Origin: an uncultured Pelagibacteraceae bacterium
Lineage (GTDB): Bacteria; Pseudomonadota; Alphaproteobacteria; Pelagibacterales; Pelagibacteraceae
Reading direction: 5' to 3'
Length of the DNA stretch: 64,000 nucleotides
Assembly: GCA_902607115.1 (NCBI GenBank)
Contig: CACLIZ010000001.1
Span: 1 to 64,000 of the forward strand
Both the position numbers and the translations under genes were made by a program. Below, piece by piece: positions 12,179-21,641 of the stretch. Below the pieces are notes generated by a model. It was not told the DNA's origin, searched no databases, and saw nothing but the letters and a program-made list of their open reading frames with translations. Position 1 is the stretch's first letter. Each line of letters opens with the position of its first letter.

Positions 12179-12628
12179 ATGAGAGAACTTCTTTATCTTA
12201 AAGATGAGCAAATAAAAGAATTTATTGAGAAGCTATTTTTAAGCTATAGAGACACATTTTCAGATTCTAAAACGGTTTTAAATAAGTATTCCTTGGGAAT
12301 AGCCCATAATAAGGTTCTTCACATTTTATCCACCTATAGAGGCATAACCATAGGAGAACTATTAAATAAACTTAAAATAACAAAACAAAGTTTGAACAGG
12401 ATATTAAGAGATTTAATAAAAATTGATGTAATCACATTTAAGAAGGATACAAAAGATACTCGAGTAAAACATGTTTATTTAAACGAAAAAGGTGAAAAAA
12501 TTTTTGATGAAATATTTTCTAAACAAAAAAAAAGAATATATAATGCCCTATTAAGTTCTTCTGCTAAAGAAGTGGTAGATTTCAATAATGTCTTAAAAAA
12601 ATTAATTAATTCTAATGAAAGAATTTGA
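12179..12628 (+). CDS. MarR-family transcriptional regulator
   Basis: 149 aa; wHTH pattern GITIGELLNKLKITKQSLNRILRDLIKIDVI, DTRVKHVYLNEKG. Confidence 0.85.
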   Translation: MRELLYLKDEQIKEFIEKLFLSYRDTFSDSKTVLNKYSLGIAHNKVLHILSTYRGITIGELLNKLKITKQSLNRILRDLIKIDVITFKKDTKDTRVKHVYLNEKGEKIFDEIFSKQKKRIYNALLSSSAKEVVDFNNVLKKLINSNERI

Positions 12629-13292
12629 AGCTCACATACTAATCGTTGACGATGATAAAGGTATCAGAGAACTGGTAAAAGAATATCTTGATCAAAATAA
12701 TTTTATTACATCAACTGCAGAGAATGCTGAGGGTGCAGCAGAAAAAACAAAATTAATTAAATTTGATTTAATTATCTTAGACATAATGATGCCAGGAAAA
12801 TCAGGTCTAGAATTTTTGAGAGAAAACAAACATATTTTAGATACACCTATTATTTTATTAACCGCAAAGGGAGAGGCTTTGGATAGAATAGAAGGTCTTG
12901 AAACTGGTGCTGATGATTATTTACCTAAACCTTTTGAACCTAAAGAATTAATATTAAGAATTAAAAATATCTTAAACAAAACAAATATTATAAAGGATAA
13001 AAGAGAAGTTCAATTTGGTAACATAAAAATTAATTTAAATAAAATGTTAATTTTTAAAAATAATAAACAGATAAAGATAAATAATACTGAAAAAAAAATT
13101 TTTGAGAAAATGCTAAATTCCCCAGGTAGAGTGTTTTCAAGAGAAAGCATAGGTAAGTTAATCAAAATTGATAAGGAAAGATCTGTAGATGTAATAATAA
13201 CTAGATTGAGAAAAAAGATTGAAGATTCTCCAAAGAATCCAAAATATTTACAAACTATAAGAGGTGAAGGATATGTTTTATGGATTGAGTAA
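12615..13292 (+). CDS. OmpR/PhoB-family response regulator
   Basis: 225 aa; receiver ILIVDDDKGIRELV, LIILDIMMPGKSG, LTAKGEA, LPKPF; C-terminal winged helix IRGEGYVL. Confidence 0.95.
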   Translation: MKEFEAHILIVDDDKGIRELVKEYLDQNNFITSTAENAEGAAEKTKLIKFDLIILDIMMPGKSGLEFLRENKHILDTPIILLTAKGEALDRIEGLETGADDYLPKPFEPKELILRIKNILNKTNIIKDKREVQFGNIKINLNKMLIFKNNKQIKINNTEKKIFEKMLNSPGRVFSRESIGKLIKIDKERSVDVIITRLRKKIEDSPKNPKYLQTIRGEGYVLWIE

Positions 13293-14586
13293 TTTTTTAA
13301 AAAAATTACTTCCAAAGCAACTTTTTTATAGAAGTCTTCTAATTGTTGCATTGCCAATAATAATCTTACAAGTAACTATAGCAGTAGTTTTTTTTGATAG
13401 TTTATGGATTAAAACAAATATTGGAATGACAAGAGCCTTGGTTGGTGAAATTAAAACTTTTATAGACTCATACAATAGAGAAGGTGCAGATAAAAATTTT
13501 GTTGAAAACATTTTTGAAGAACATTTAGAAATTGACGTTGTATATTTTGAAAATAAACAGTTTTCTGAATCAATGAAAGAAAAATGGTACAGTCCAATCG
13601 ACCGATCACTTAGACGTGAATTAAAATCTAAAAATCTAAAATACTGGTTTGATACTTCAAAATTTAAGAATACTGTTAATTTAAAAATTCAAAGACAAGA
13701 TGGTTATTTTGAGTTTTTTATTCCTAGAGAAAGATTAACTAGCACTTCAGTCAGAATTTTTGCATTATGGATCACTCTGCCTGCAATTCTCATAGTGGCC
13801 ATCGCTATAATATTTTTAAAAAATCAGACCAGACCTATAAAGAAACTTGCTGAAGCCTCGAAAAGATTTGGTAGAGGTGAAAATATTGAAGAATTTGTTC
13901 CATCTGGCGCATCAGAAATTAGACAGGCTGGTTATGAATTTGAAAAAATGAGAAAAAGAATATTAAGACATTTAAATCAAAGATCTGAAATGCTCTCTGG
14001 AATAAGTCACGATTTAAGAACTCCATTAACAAGGATGAAACTTCAATTAGCTTTAATAAAAGACAAAAACTTAATTAATAGATTTTCTAGTGATATTGAT
14101 GAAATGGAAAAAATGCTTAATGAATATCTTCAATTTTCTAGTGAGAGTAATAAAGAAAAAACAGAAGAATTTGAAATTAACAATCTAATTCAAAATATAA
14201 TAACAAAATTTAATAACAATTTTATAACATTTAACAAGGGAGATGAGTTTTTATTTAATGGAAGAAAGTTATCAATACAAAGATGTTTAAATAATTTAAT
14301 TGAAAATTCTACAAAATTTGCAAATAAAATAGATATTAATTTTCAAAAATTAAAAAGTAATATTCTCATTTACATTGAAGATGACGGCCCAGGTATTCCG
14401 ATTCAGGAGAGAGAAAATGTATTTAAGCCATTTTACAAAGTTGATAAAAGCAGATCAAAAGAAAGTTCAAGTGTTGGTTTGGGACTTTCAATATCATCTG
14501 ATATAATTAGATCTCATGGGGGAAAAATTGAACTTGGAGATTCAAAGTATGGTGGTTTAAAGGTAGTTATTTCTTTGCCTTTTTAG
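13273..14586 (+). CDS. EnvZ-like sensor histidine kinase
   Basis: HAMP region, H-box GISHDLRTPLTRMKLQ, N-box NNLIENSTKFA, DDGPGIP, GLGLSIS. Confidence 0.94.
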   Translation: MFYGLSNFLKKLLPKQLFYRSLLIVALPIIILQVTIAVVFFDSLWIKTNIGMTRALVGEIKTFIDSYNREGADKNFVENIFEEHLEIDVVYFENKQFSESMKEKWYSPIDRSLRRELKSKNLKYWFDTSKFKNTVNLKIQRQDGYFEFFIPRERLTSTSVRIFALWITLPAILIVAIAIIFLKNQTRPIKKLAEASKRFGRGENIEEFVPSGASEIRQAGYEFEKMRKRILRHLNQRSEMLSGISHDLRTPLTRMKLQLALIKDKNLINRFSSDIDEMEKMLNEYLQFSSESNKEKTEEFEINNLIQNIITKFNNNFITFNKGDEFLFNGRKLSIQRCLNNLIENSTKFANKIDINFQKLKSNILIYIEDDGPGIPIQERENVFKPFYKVDKSRSKESSSVGLGLSISSDIIRSHGGKIELGDSKYGGLKVVISLPF

Positions 14587-14821
14587 ATTTTCTTAATTTC
14601 TTATTTTTCTTTTCAATTTTTTCAATTTTCTTTTCTAAAATCTCAATTCGTTTATTCAATACATCTGTTTCTTCACTGCTTGTAAGTTTCAATTTATAAA
14701 TTAATTCATCTCTTTTAGATTTCAAAATTGAAATAAATTCATTGGATAAGTCTTTATAATTGTACAGTCCTTCCTCAATTAATTTGGATATTTGATTAAA
14801 AAATAATTTTGATTTTGACAT
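14567..14821 (-). CDS. ubiK: UbiK/BMFP-family accessory factor (coiled coil)
   Basis: 84 aa; amphipathic N-terminus then coiled coil with SSEETDVLNKRIEILEKKIEKIEKK typical of BMFP proteins; no strict motif. Confidence 0.55.
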   Translation of the reverse strand: MSKSKLFFNQISKLIEEGLYNYKDLSNEFISILKSKRDELIYKLKLTSSEETDVLNKRIEILEKKIEKIEKKNKKLRKSKKAKK

Positions 14822-14865
14822 AGCTAATTTAAATTTTATAGTTTAATTTATAGTATTATTTACTG

Positions 14866-15633
14866 ATGTTTATCAATGATTTTGATCCTGTGGCTTTCAA
14901 TATTTTTAGCCTAGAAATAAGATGGTATTCATTATCATATATTTTTGGAATTATTTTTGGGTGGTTATATTGTAAAAAAAAATTAATAAAAGATGATTCA
15001 TTAAAAATATTATTTGATGATTATATATTGTACTTAATTTTCGGCATTGTACTAGGTGGAAGACTTGGATACGTTTTAATTTATAATTTAAAATACTATT
15101 TTTCTAATCCGCTTGAAATATTTATGATTTGGCAAGGTGGCATGTCTTTTCATGGAGCAATCGTGGGAATAATTTTGGTTACCTATATTTTTTCTTTTAA
15201 AAAAAAAATAAGCACCTTTTATTTTTTAGATATTGTCGCTTTATCTTCACCTATTGGAATTTTCTTTGGAAGAATAGCTAATTTTATAAATTCTGAGCTT
15301 TATGGAAAAGAGACAGATTTGTTTTGGTCTGTAAAATTTGTATTAATTGATAATTTGAGTCGCCACCCATCTCAAATTTACGAAGCTATTTTTGAAGGTT
15401 TAATTTTATTCATAATATTAAATTTATTAATCTCAAGAGAGGGGAAAAAGGATGGATATATTTCATCGCTTTTTTTAATATTTTACTCGATTTTTAGATT
15501 TCTTATAGAATTTACAAGAGAACCTGATGCACATATTGGCTTATTAATATTTAATTTATCAATGGGTCAATTAATAAGTGTTGTCGTTTTATTTGCAGGA
15601 TTATTATTATGGAAATTCAAAAAAAATGTTTGA
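14866..15633 (+). CDS. lgt: Prolipoprotein diacylglyceryl transferase
   Basis: 255 aa; GGRLGYVLIYN, WQGGMSFHGAIVG, GRIANFINSELYG, HPSQIYEA. Confidence 0.97.
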   Translation: MFINDFDPVAFNIFSLEIRWYSLSYIFGIIFGWLYCKKKLIKDDSLKILFDDYILYLIFGIVLGGRLGYVLIYNLKYYFSNPLEIFMIWQGGMSFHGAIVGIILVTYIFSFKKKISTFYFLDIVALSSPIGIFFGRIANFINSELYGKETDLFWSVKFVLIDNLSRHPSQIYEAIFEGLILFIILNLLISREGKKDGYISSLFLIFYSIFRFLIEFTREPDAHIGLLIFNLSMGQLISVVVLFAGLLLWKFKKNV

Positions 15634-16669
15634 AAAAGAAAATTATAAAATCCCATTAGATAAATTTATAAATAATGCGCTTTATCATCCAAAAAATGGT
15701 TACTATATGCAAAAGTTTCCTTTTGGAAAGAAGGGAGATTTTATAACAGCACCCAACATTTCAAATATTTTTTCAGAGATGATTTTTTTATGGTTAATAT
15801 CCTATTGGCAAAAATTTCATACTAAAAGAAATATTAATATTGTTGAGCTTGGTGCTGGGAATGGAGAAATGATGTTTCAAATAATTAATTCTGCCAAAAA
15901 ATTTACAAAATTTTACAATAAATGTAATTTTTCAATTTATGAAAAAAGCAACAAACTAATTAAATCACAAAAAGAAAAACTCAAAAAACATAAAGTAACA
16001 TGGATAAAAAATTTAGATAAATTAAAAAATAATCCAACAATATTTTTTGGAAATGAGTTTTTAGATGCACTACCTATTAAACAATTTATTAATTATGATA
16101 ATATTTGGTATGAAAGATGTATTGAAAAGAAAGGTGGTGTCTACAATTTCACAAAAATTAGATGTGATATAAAAAAAATAGAAAAAAAAATAAATTTAAA
16201 AATATCAAAAAAACAAAAATTCTTGGAAATATCATTTGAAGAATTTAAAATAATTCAAAAACTAAATAATATAATTACAAAAAAAGGTGGCTGTATTCTT
16301 CTAATTGATTACGCTTATACAAATAAGAAAATGTTTGACACTCTCCAAGCTGTTAAAAATCATAGAAAAGTAAATGTTTTAGAAGAGGTTGGAAGCTCAG
16401 ATATAAGTCACATGATAAATATCAATTTTTTAAAAAAATATTCAAATAAAATAAATTTGAAAGTTGATCACAACACTCAAAGAGAATTTTTATTAAATTT
16501 AGGAATCATGAACAGAGCTGAGATATTAGCTGCTAAAACAAGTTTTTTAGAAAAAGCAAATATTTTTTACAGAGTCAATCGTTTAATAGATAAAAAGCAA
16601 ATGGGTGAACTATTTAAAGTAATGTATTTCTACAAAAAAAATCAAAAATTTAAATTGGGATTTAAATGA
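15626..16669 (+). CDS. SAM-dependent methyltransferase, NDUFAF7/MidA family
   Basis: GDFITAPNISNIFSEMI, VELGAGNGEMM, GNEFLDALPIKQF. Track start 15578 lies inside lgt; ATG 15626 preferred. Confidence 0.88.
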   Translation: MFEKENYKIPLDKFINNALYHPKNGYYMQKFPFGKKGDFITAPNISNIFSEMIFLWLISYWQKFHTKRNINIVELGAGNGEMMFQIINSAKKFTKFYNKCNFSIYEKSNKLIKSQKEKLKKHKVTWIKNLDKLKNNPTIFFGNEFLDALPIKQFINYDNIWYERCIEKKGGVYNFTKIRCDIKKIEKKINLKISKKQKFLEISFEEFKIIQKLNNIITKKGGCILLIDYAYTNKKMFDTLQAVKNHRKVNVLEEVGSSDISHMININFLKKYSNKINLKVDHNTQREFLLNLGIMNRAEILAAKTSFLEKANIFYRVNRLIDKKQMGELFKVMYFYKKNQKFKLGFK

Positions 16670-17418
16670 TTTCTTCTAAATTTCTTAATCAAACTAATGT
16701 TGTTAATCATGGTTTTTTTAATAAAAAAAATGGCTTTTCTAAAGGTATATATAAAAGTTTAAATTGTGGAAAAGGTTCTTTTGATAGTAAAAAAAACATT
16801 AAAAAAAATCTAACCTATGTAAAAAAAAAAATTATTTCAAAAAAAAACAATATTGCCCTTTTATATCAAATTCATAGTTCTAAATTTTACTATATAAAAA
16901 AATTTCCAAAAAAAAAATTAATTGGTGATGCTCTAATAACTAATGTTAAAAATTTACCTTTAGGAATTTTAACAGCTGATTGTGCGCCAATATTAATTCT
17001 AGATACTAGAAAAAAAATAATTGCAGCTATTCATGCTGGATGGAAAGGAGCTTATAAAAATATTACTATTAAAATTTTAAAAAGATTAATTAAACTTGGT
17101 TCACAAAAAAAAAATATTGTTGCTGTAATTGGCCCATGTATAGGACAAAAAAATTATGAGGTTGGTAAAGAATTTAGAAAAAAATTTATTAAGAAAAATA
17201 AGAAAAATTTAATTTTTTTTAAGTTAAAAAAAAGGAAAATTTACTTTAATTTATCAAAATTTATTTTCAATCAATTAATTAGTTTTGGAATTTTTAAAAT
17301 TGATGTTATAAACAAGGATACCTTTGATACAAAAAACAATTTTTTTAGTGCGAGAAGATCTTTAAAAAGAAATGAGCCCGATTATGGTAGAAATATATCA
17401 GTAATTATGCTTAAATAG
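16666..17418 (+). CDS. pgeF: Peptidoglycan editing factor PgeF (YfiH/laccase-domain family)
   Basis: 250 aa; HGFFNKKNGFSKGIYKSLNCG, TADCAPILILD, AAIHAGWKGA, IGPCIGQKNYEVG. Confidence 0.92.
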   Translation: MISSKFLNQTNVVNHGFFNKKNGFSKGIYKSLNCGKGSFDSKKNIKKNLTYVKKKIISKKNNIALLYQIHSSKFYYIKKFPKKKLIGDALITNVKNLPLGILTADCAPILILDTRKKIIAAIHAGWKGAYKNITIKILKRLIKLGSQKKNIVAVIGPCIGQKNYEVGKEFRKKFIKKNKKNLIFFKLKKRKIYFNLSKFIFNQLISFGIFKIDVINKDTFDTKNNFFSARRSLKRNEPDYGRNISVIMLK

Positions 17419-17425
17419 GATATCG

Positions 17426-18358
17426 ATGAAAATAATAACGGGTAATTCAAACAAAAACCTAAGTTTGAGAATATCTAAATATTTAAAAAATAGACTTGTT
17501 CGTTCTACTATAAAAAAATTCTCAGATGGCGAAATTTATATTGAGATTAACGAGAATATTAGAGGTAATAGTATTTTTGTAATTCAATCAGTATCATCTC
17601 CAGCTAACGACAATTTAATGGAATTGCTTCTTTCTATAGACGCCTTGAAAAGATCTTCTGCAAAGAATATTACAGCTGTTATTCCTTATTTTGGATATGC
17701 TAGACAAGATAGAAAGGTTGTTCCTAGAACATCTATTTCTGCTAAACTAGTATCAAATCTAATTACAAAAGCAGGCGCGGATAGAGTTGTTACAATAGAT
17801 TTACATGCGGGACAAATACAGGGATTTTTTGATATACCGGTGGATAATCTCTTTGCTACACCAATCTTTGCTAGACATATTAAAAGAAAAATTAAAAATA
17901 AAAATTTAATTTGTGTTGCTCCAGATGTTGGTGGAACTGAAAGAGCAAGAGCCCTGGGTAAATTTCTTAACGCTGGATTGGCGATAATTGATAAAAGAAG
18001 GCCCGCCCCAGGAAAATCAGTAGTAATGAATGTGGTAGGATATGTTAAAGGCAAAACATGTATTATAGTTGATGATATAATTGACTCGGGTGGCACAATC
18101 GTAAATGCTTCTAATGCATTAATTGAAAGAGGTGCAAAAGAAGTTCACGTTTATGTAACACATGGTGTGTTAAGTGGGAAAGCAATAACAAAAATTAAAA
18201 ATTCAAAAATAAAAAGATTAATTATGACTGATACGATTGACAACTCTGATCGTATAAAAGAAGCAAAAAATATTGAAATTTTAACAATTTCTCAATTAGT
18301 TGGCGAAGCTATAAAAAGAATATCAAACTCTACATCTGTATCTGATTTATTTAGATAA
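17426..18358 (+). CDS. prs: Ribose-phosphate pyrophosphokinase
   Basis: 310 aa; FSDGEIYIEINENIRG, PYFGYARQDRK, VDDIIDSGGT. Confidence 0.98.
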   Translation: MKIITGNSNKNLSLRISKYLKNRLVRSTIKKFSDGEIYIEINENIRGNSIFVIQSVSSPANDNLMELLLSIDALKRSSAKNITAVIPYFGYARQDRKVVPRTSISAKLVSNLITKAGADRVVTIDLHAGQIQGFFDIPVDNLFATPIFARHIKRKIKNKNLICVAPDVGGTERARALGKFLNAGLAIIDKRRPAPGKSVVMNVVGYVKGKTCIIVDDIIDSGGTIVNASNALIERGAKEVHVYVTHGVLSGKAITKIKNSKIKRLIMTDTIDNSDRIKEAKNIEILTISQLVGEAIKRISNSTSVSDLFR

Positions 18359-18406
18359 TTTTCTTCTTGTAAAAGTACTGCTACTGGGCTAAAAGCTACC
18401 ATTTTT

Positions 18407-19120
18407 ATGAGTAATTTAGAAGCAAGCCCAAGATCCAACGTGACAAGGGGGGAAAATAATATTCTCCGAAAGCAAGGATTAGTTCCTGGCATAGTGTACG
18501 GTGGAGAAGAAAAAAATGAACTAATTAGTGTTTCAAAAAAACATTTAAAAATATTATTAGACCAAGAAAACTTTTTATCTAACGTTTTAAAAATAAAAAT
18601 TAATGAAAAAGAAATTAATGTACTTCCAAGAGAAGTTTCATTTCATGTGGTGACTGACGAACCAATCCACATAGATTTTTTAAGAATGGTTGAAGGCAGA
18701 AAGATTGTGTTAGAAATTCCAGTAAGATTTATAAATAATGATAAATCTCCAGGTTTAAAAAGAGGTGGAGTGTTAAACATTGTAAGACGAAAAGTTGAGC
18801 TGAAATGTCCTACTGAAAGCATACCTAATGAATTGGTTGTTGATTTAGAAGGATTAGATATAGGGGCTAGTATAAAAATTTCAGCAATTAATTTACCTGT
18901 GAATGTTACTCCAACAATTACAGGAAGAGACTTTGTAATTGCTACTGTTGCTGCCCCAACAATCGTCAAAGAGCCTGAAAAACCAGCTGAAGAAACGGCT
19001 GAAGCAGCAGAAGGTGCGGAAGGAGAAACTCCAAAAGAAGGTGAGCAGCCTGCTGCAACTACTGATGATGCAAAAAAACCTGAGGCTGATAAAAAAGAAG
19101 CTGCCCCAGAGAAGAAATAA
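18407..19120 (+). CDS. rplY: 50S ribosomal protein L25/general stress protein Ctc
   Basis: 237 aa; RKQGLVPGIVYGG, PIHIDFLRM, acidic Ala/Glu-rich tail. Confidence 0.95.
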   Translation: MSNLEASPRSNVTRGENNILRKQGLVPGIVYGGEEKNELISVSKKHLKILLDQENFLSNVLKIKINEKEINVLPREVSFHVVTDEPIHIDFLRMVEGRKIVLEIPVRFINNDKSPGLKRGGVLNIVRRKVELKCPTESIPNELVVDLEGLDIGASIKISAINLPVNVTPTITGRDFVIATVAAPTIVKEPEKPAEETAEAAEGAEGETPKEGEQPAATTDDAKKPEADKKEAAPEKK

Positions 19121-19153
19121 CTTGTTTTATAACATCAAAAATAATCTATAAAA

Positions 19154-19708
19154 ATGATCTTATTTGTAGGTCTAGGCAACCCAACACCTGACAACCAAAA
19201 CAACAGACACAATATTGGATTCAAAATTATTGATGCATTAAATCAAAATTTTAATTTATCAAAGCAAAAACCTAAATTTAAAGGATTGCTTACTATGGGA
19301 AATATTGGGGATGAAAAAGTATATGCAATAAAGCCTTTAACATTTATGAATAATTCTGGAACTTGCATAAGAGAACTTATAGAATATTTTAAAATCGACT
19401 CTTCAGATATAATTGTTTTTCATGATGATTTGGATATTGAGTTTGGAAAAATTAAAGCAAAGTTTGGGGGATCTGACGCTGGTCATAATGGTATAGCATC
19501 TTTAGATAAATTCATAGGTAAAGATTACTCAAGAGTAAGAATAGGAATTGGAAAGCCAGAAAAAATTAAAACAAACGATTTTGTTTTAGGTGATTTCAAT
19601 GAAGAAGAAAATATTAAACTTGATGAGATTTCAAAAAAAATAATTTCATTATTAAATTTATTAATTGAAAAAAAACTCGATTTATTTACAAGTACAATAA
19701 ATAATTAG
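19154..19708 (+). CDS. pth: Peptidyl-tRNA hydrolase
   Basis: 184 aa; FVGLGNPTPDNQNNRHNIGF, KPLTFMNNSG, HDDLDIEFGKIKAKFGGSDAGHNG. Confidence 0.97.
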   Translation: MILFVGLGNPTPDNQNNRHNIGFKIIDALNQNFNLSKQKPKFKGLLTMGNIGDEKVYAIKPLTFMNNSGTCIRELIEYFKIDSSDIIVFHDDLDIEFGKIKAKFGGSDAGHNGIASLDKFIGKDYSRVRIGIGKPEKIKTNDFVLGDFNEEENIKLDEISKKIISLLNLLIEKKLDLFTSTINN

Positions 19709-19709
19709 T

Positions 19710-20783
19710 ATGGGTTTTAAGTGTGGAATAGTTGGATTGCCCAATGTTGGTAAATCTACTTTGTTCAATGCTCTAACTAATTCTAGTAAAGCACAGGCTG
19801 AAAATTTTCCCTTTTGTACAATTGATCCTAATCTAGGAGTGGTTCCAGTTATCGACATGAGGTTGGATAATTTAACAAATATATCAAATTCAAAAAAAAA
19901 AATTTATACCACTATTTCTTTTGTTGATATTGCGGGTCTAGTTAAGGGGGCATCAAAAGGTGAAGGTTTGGGAAATAAATTTTTATCTCATATAAGGGAA
20001 GTAGACGCAATTATTCATATGATAAGATGTTTTGACTCTAACGACATTCAAAATGTAAATACCAATGTAGATCCTGTTAGAGACCTTGAAATCATACAAA
20101 CTGAAATGAAATTAGCTGACCTTGAATCAATTCAAAAAAGATTAGATAAAAAAAATAAAAAAAATATTTCCAATGAACAAATTCAAATTTTAGAAAAAGC
20201 TTTAGATTATATTAATAACGATAAAAATATTGATGAAATTCATAATCTTTATGAAAAAAAAGAAATTGAAATGAGTGGCTTATTATCTTTAAAACCAAAT
20301 TTATATGTTTGCAATGTAGACGAAGAAAGCATTACAAATGGAAATCAATACACTCAAAAATTTATTGAAAAGTATGGAGACAAAAACACAATCATAATTT
20401 CAGCTGAAATTGAAAACCAACTTAATTCTTTGAATGACCAAGAGAAAATAAATTATATGGATATGCTTGGCATAAAAGAAACAGGAATCAAAATACTTAC
20501 AAAAAAAGGTTATAATTTATTAAATCTCGAAACTTTTTTTACCTCTGGTCCTGAGGAGTCTAGAGCTTGGACTATAAATAAAGATTGTCTGGCTCCTAAA
20601 GCTGCAGGAAAAATACATACTGATTTTGAAAAAGGATTTATAAAAGTAGAAACCATCTCTTATCAAGATTTTATAGATAATAAAGGATGGGTGAACTCAA
20701 AAAATAATGGTAAAATGCGATTAGAAGGTAAAGAATATATTGTTAAAGATGGAGATGTTTTAAACTTTCGTTTTAACAATTAA
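19710..20783 (+). CDS. ychF: Redox-regulated ATPase YchF
   Basis: 357 aa; GIVGLPNVGKSTLFNALT, FVDIAGLVKGASKGEGLGN, C-terminal TGS domain. Confidence 0.97.
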   Translation: MGFKCGIVGLPNVGKSTLFNALTNSSKAQAENFPFCTIDPNLGVVPVIDMRLDNLTNISNSKKKIYTTISFVDIAGLVKGASKGEGLGNKFLSHIREVDAIIHMIRCFDSNDIQNVNTNVDPVRDLEIIQTEMKLADLESIQKRLDKKNKKNISNEQIQILEKALDYINNDKNIDEIHNLYEKKEIEMSGLLSLKPNLYVCNVDEESITNGNQYTQKFIEKYGDKNTIIISAEIENQLNSLNDQEKINYMDMLGIKETGIKILTKKGYNLLNLETFFTSGPEESRAWTINKDCLAPKAAGKIHTDFEKGFIKVETISYQDFIDNKGWVNSKNNGKMRLEGKEYIVKDGDVLNFRFNN

Positions 20784-20814
20784 AAATACCAAAATATAAT
20801 TTTAATTAATAAAT

Positions 20815-21618
20815 ATGAAGTTATTTCTAAATAAAAAATATTTTTTTTTAAAACCAATAGTAAAAAAAAATTTGATTCGGATAGGAAACAAAAGTGATGG
20901 CGGATACGTCATTGATAAAGCGTGTTTAAAACGAGCAAATAATTTAATAAGTTTTGGAGTTGGAGATGATTGGAGCTTTGAGAAACAATGTTTAAAAATA
21001 AATAATAAAATAAATATTAAAATATATGATCATACAGTTGATATAACATTTTTTTTTAATAATTTTTTTAGAAGATTTAGAAGATTCATAACCTTTAGAA
21101 ATAAACTAAGCAGTTTAACAAATACGTTTAAAATTTTAAACAATTATATAAAACTTAAAAAATTCGTTAATAAAAATAATTTAGAATATTTTCCATATAA
21201 AGTTACAAATATTAAATTTTCTAAAAATGAAATAAATATTGATAAAATTATTTCAAAAAATGATCAAAAAATAATTTTAAAGTGTGACATAGAGGGAGAT
21301 GAGTATAAAATTATTGATAAAGTTTTAAACTTTTCCAAAAAGATCGAAATGATTATAGTAGAATTTCATTGGCCAGAAAAAAATTTCAAAAAATTTAAAA
21401 AAATTATAAATAAATTAAAAAATGATTATAATATAGTTCACTTGCACATTAATAATAATTCAAATTACGTTAAATCTAAACTTCCTGATTTTATTGAATT
21501 TACATTTTTAAAAAAACAAGGAATTAATAGATATAAATATAGAAAACACCTCCCAATCAAAAATTTTGACTATCCAAATAATCCAGCAATTGATGATTTT
21601 GAAATTTATTTTAAATAG
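20815..21618 (+). CDS. FkbM-family methyltransferase-like protein
   Basis: 267 aa; RIGNKSDGGYVID, SFGVGDDWSFEKQC, LKCDIEGDEYKII. Confidence 0.7.
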   Translation: MKLFLNKKYFFLKPIVKKNLIRIGNKSDGGYVIDKACLKRANNLISFGVGDDWSFEKQCLKINNKINIKIYDHTVDITFFFNNFFRRFRRFITFRNKLSSLTNTFKILNNYIKLKKFVNKNNLEYFPYKVTNIKFSKNEINIDKIISKNDQKIILKCDIEGDEYKIIDKVLNFSKKIEMIIVEFHWPEKNFKKFKKIINKLKNDYNIVHLHINNNSNYVKSKLPDFIEFTFLKKQGINRYKYRKHLPIKNFDYPNNPAIDDFEIYFK

Positions 21619-21641
21619 AGTATTAAGTAAATTTATATTCT

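Noticed and set aside
18939-19151. 70-aa ORF overlapping the 3' end of rplY
   Set aside because: Out-of-frame reading of the Ala/Glu/Lys-rich L25 tail; low-complexity translation.
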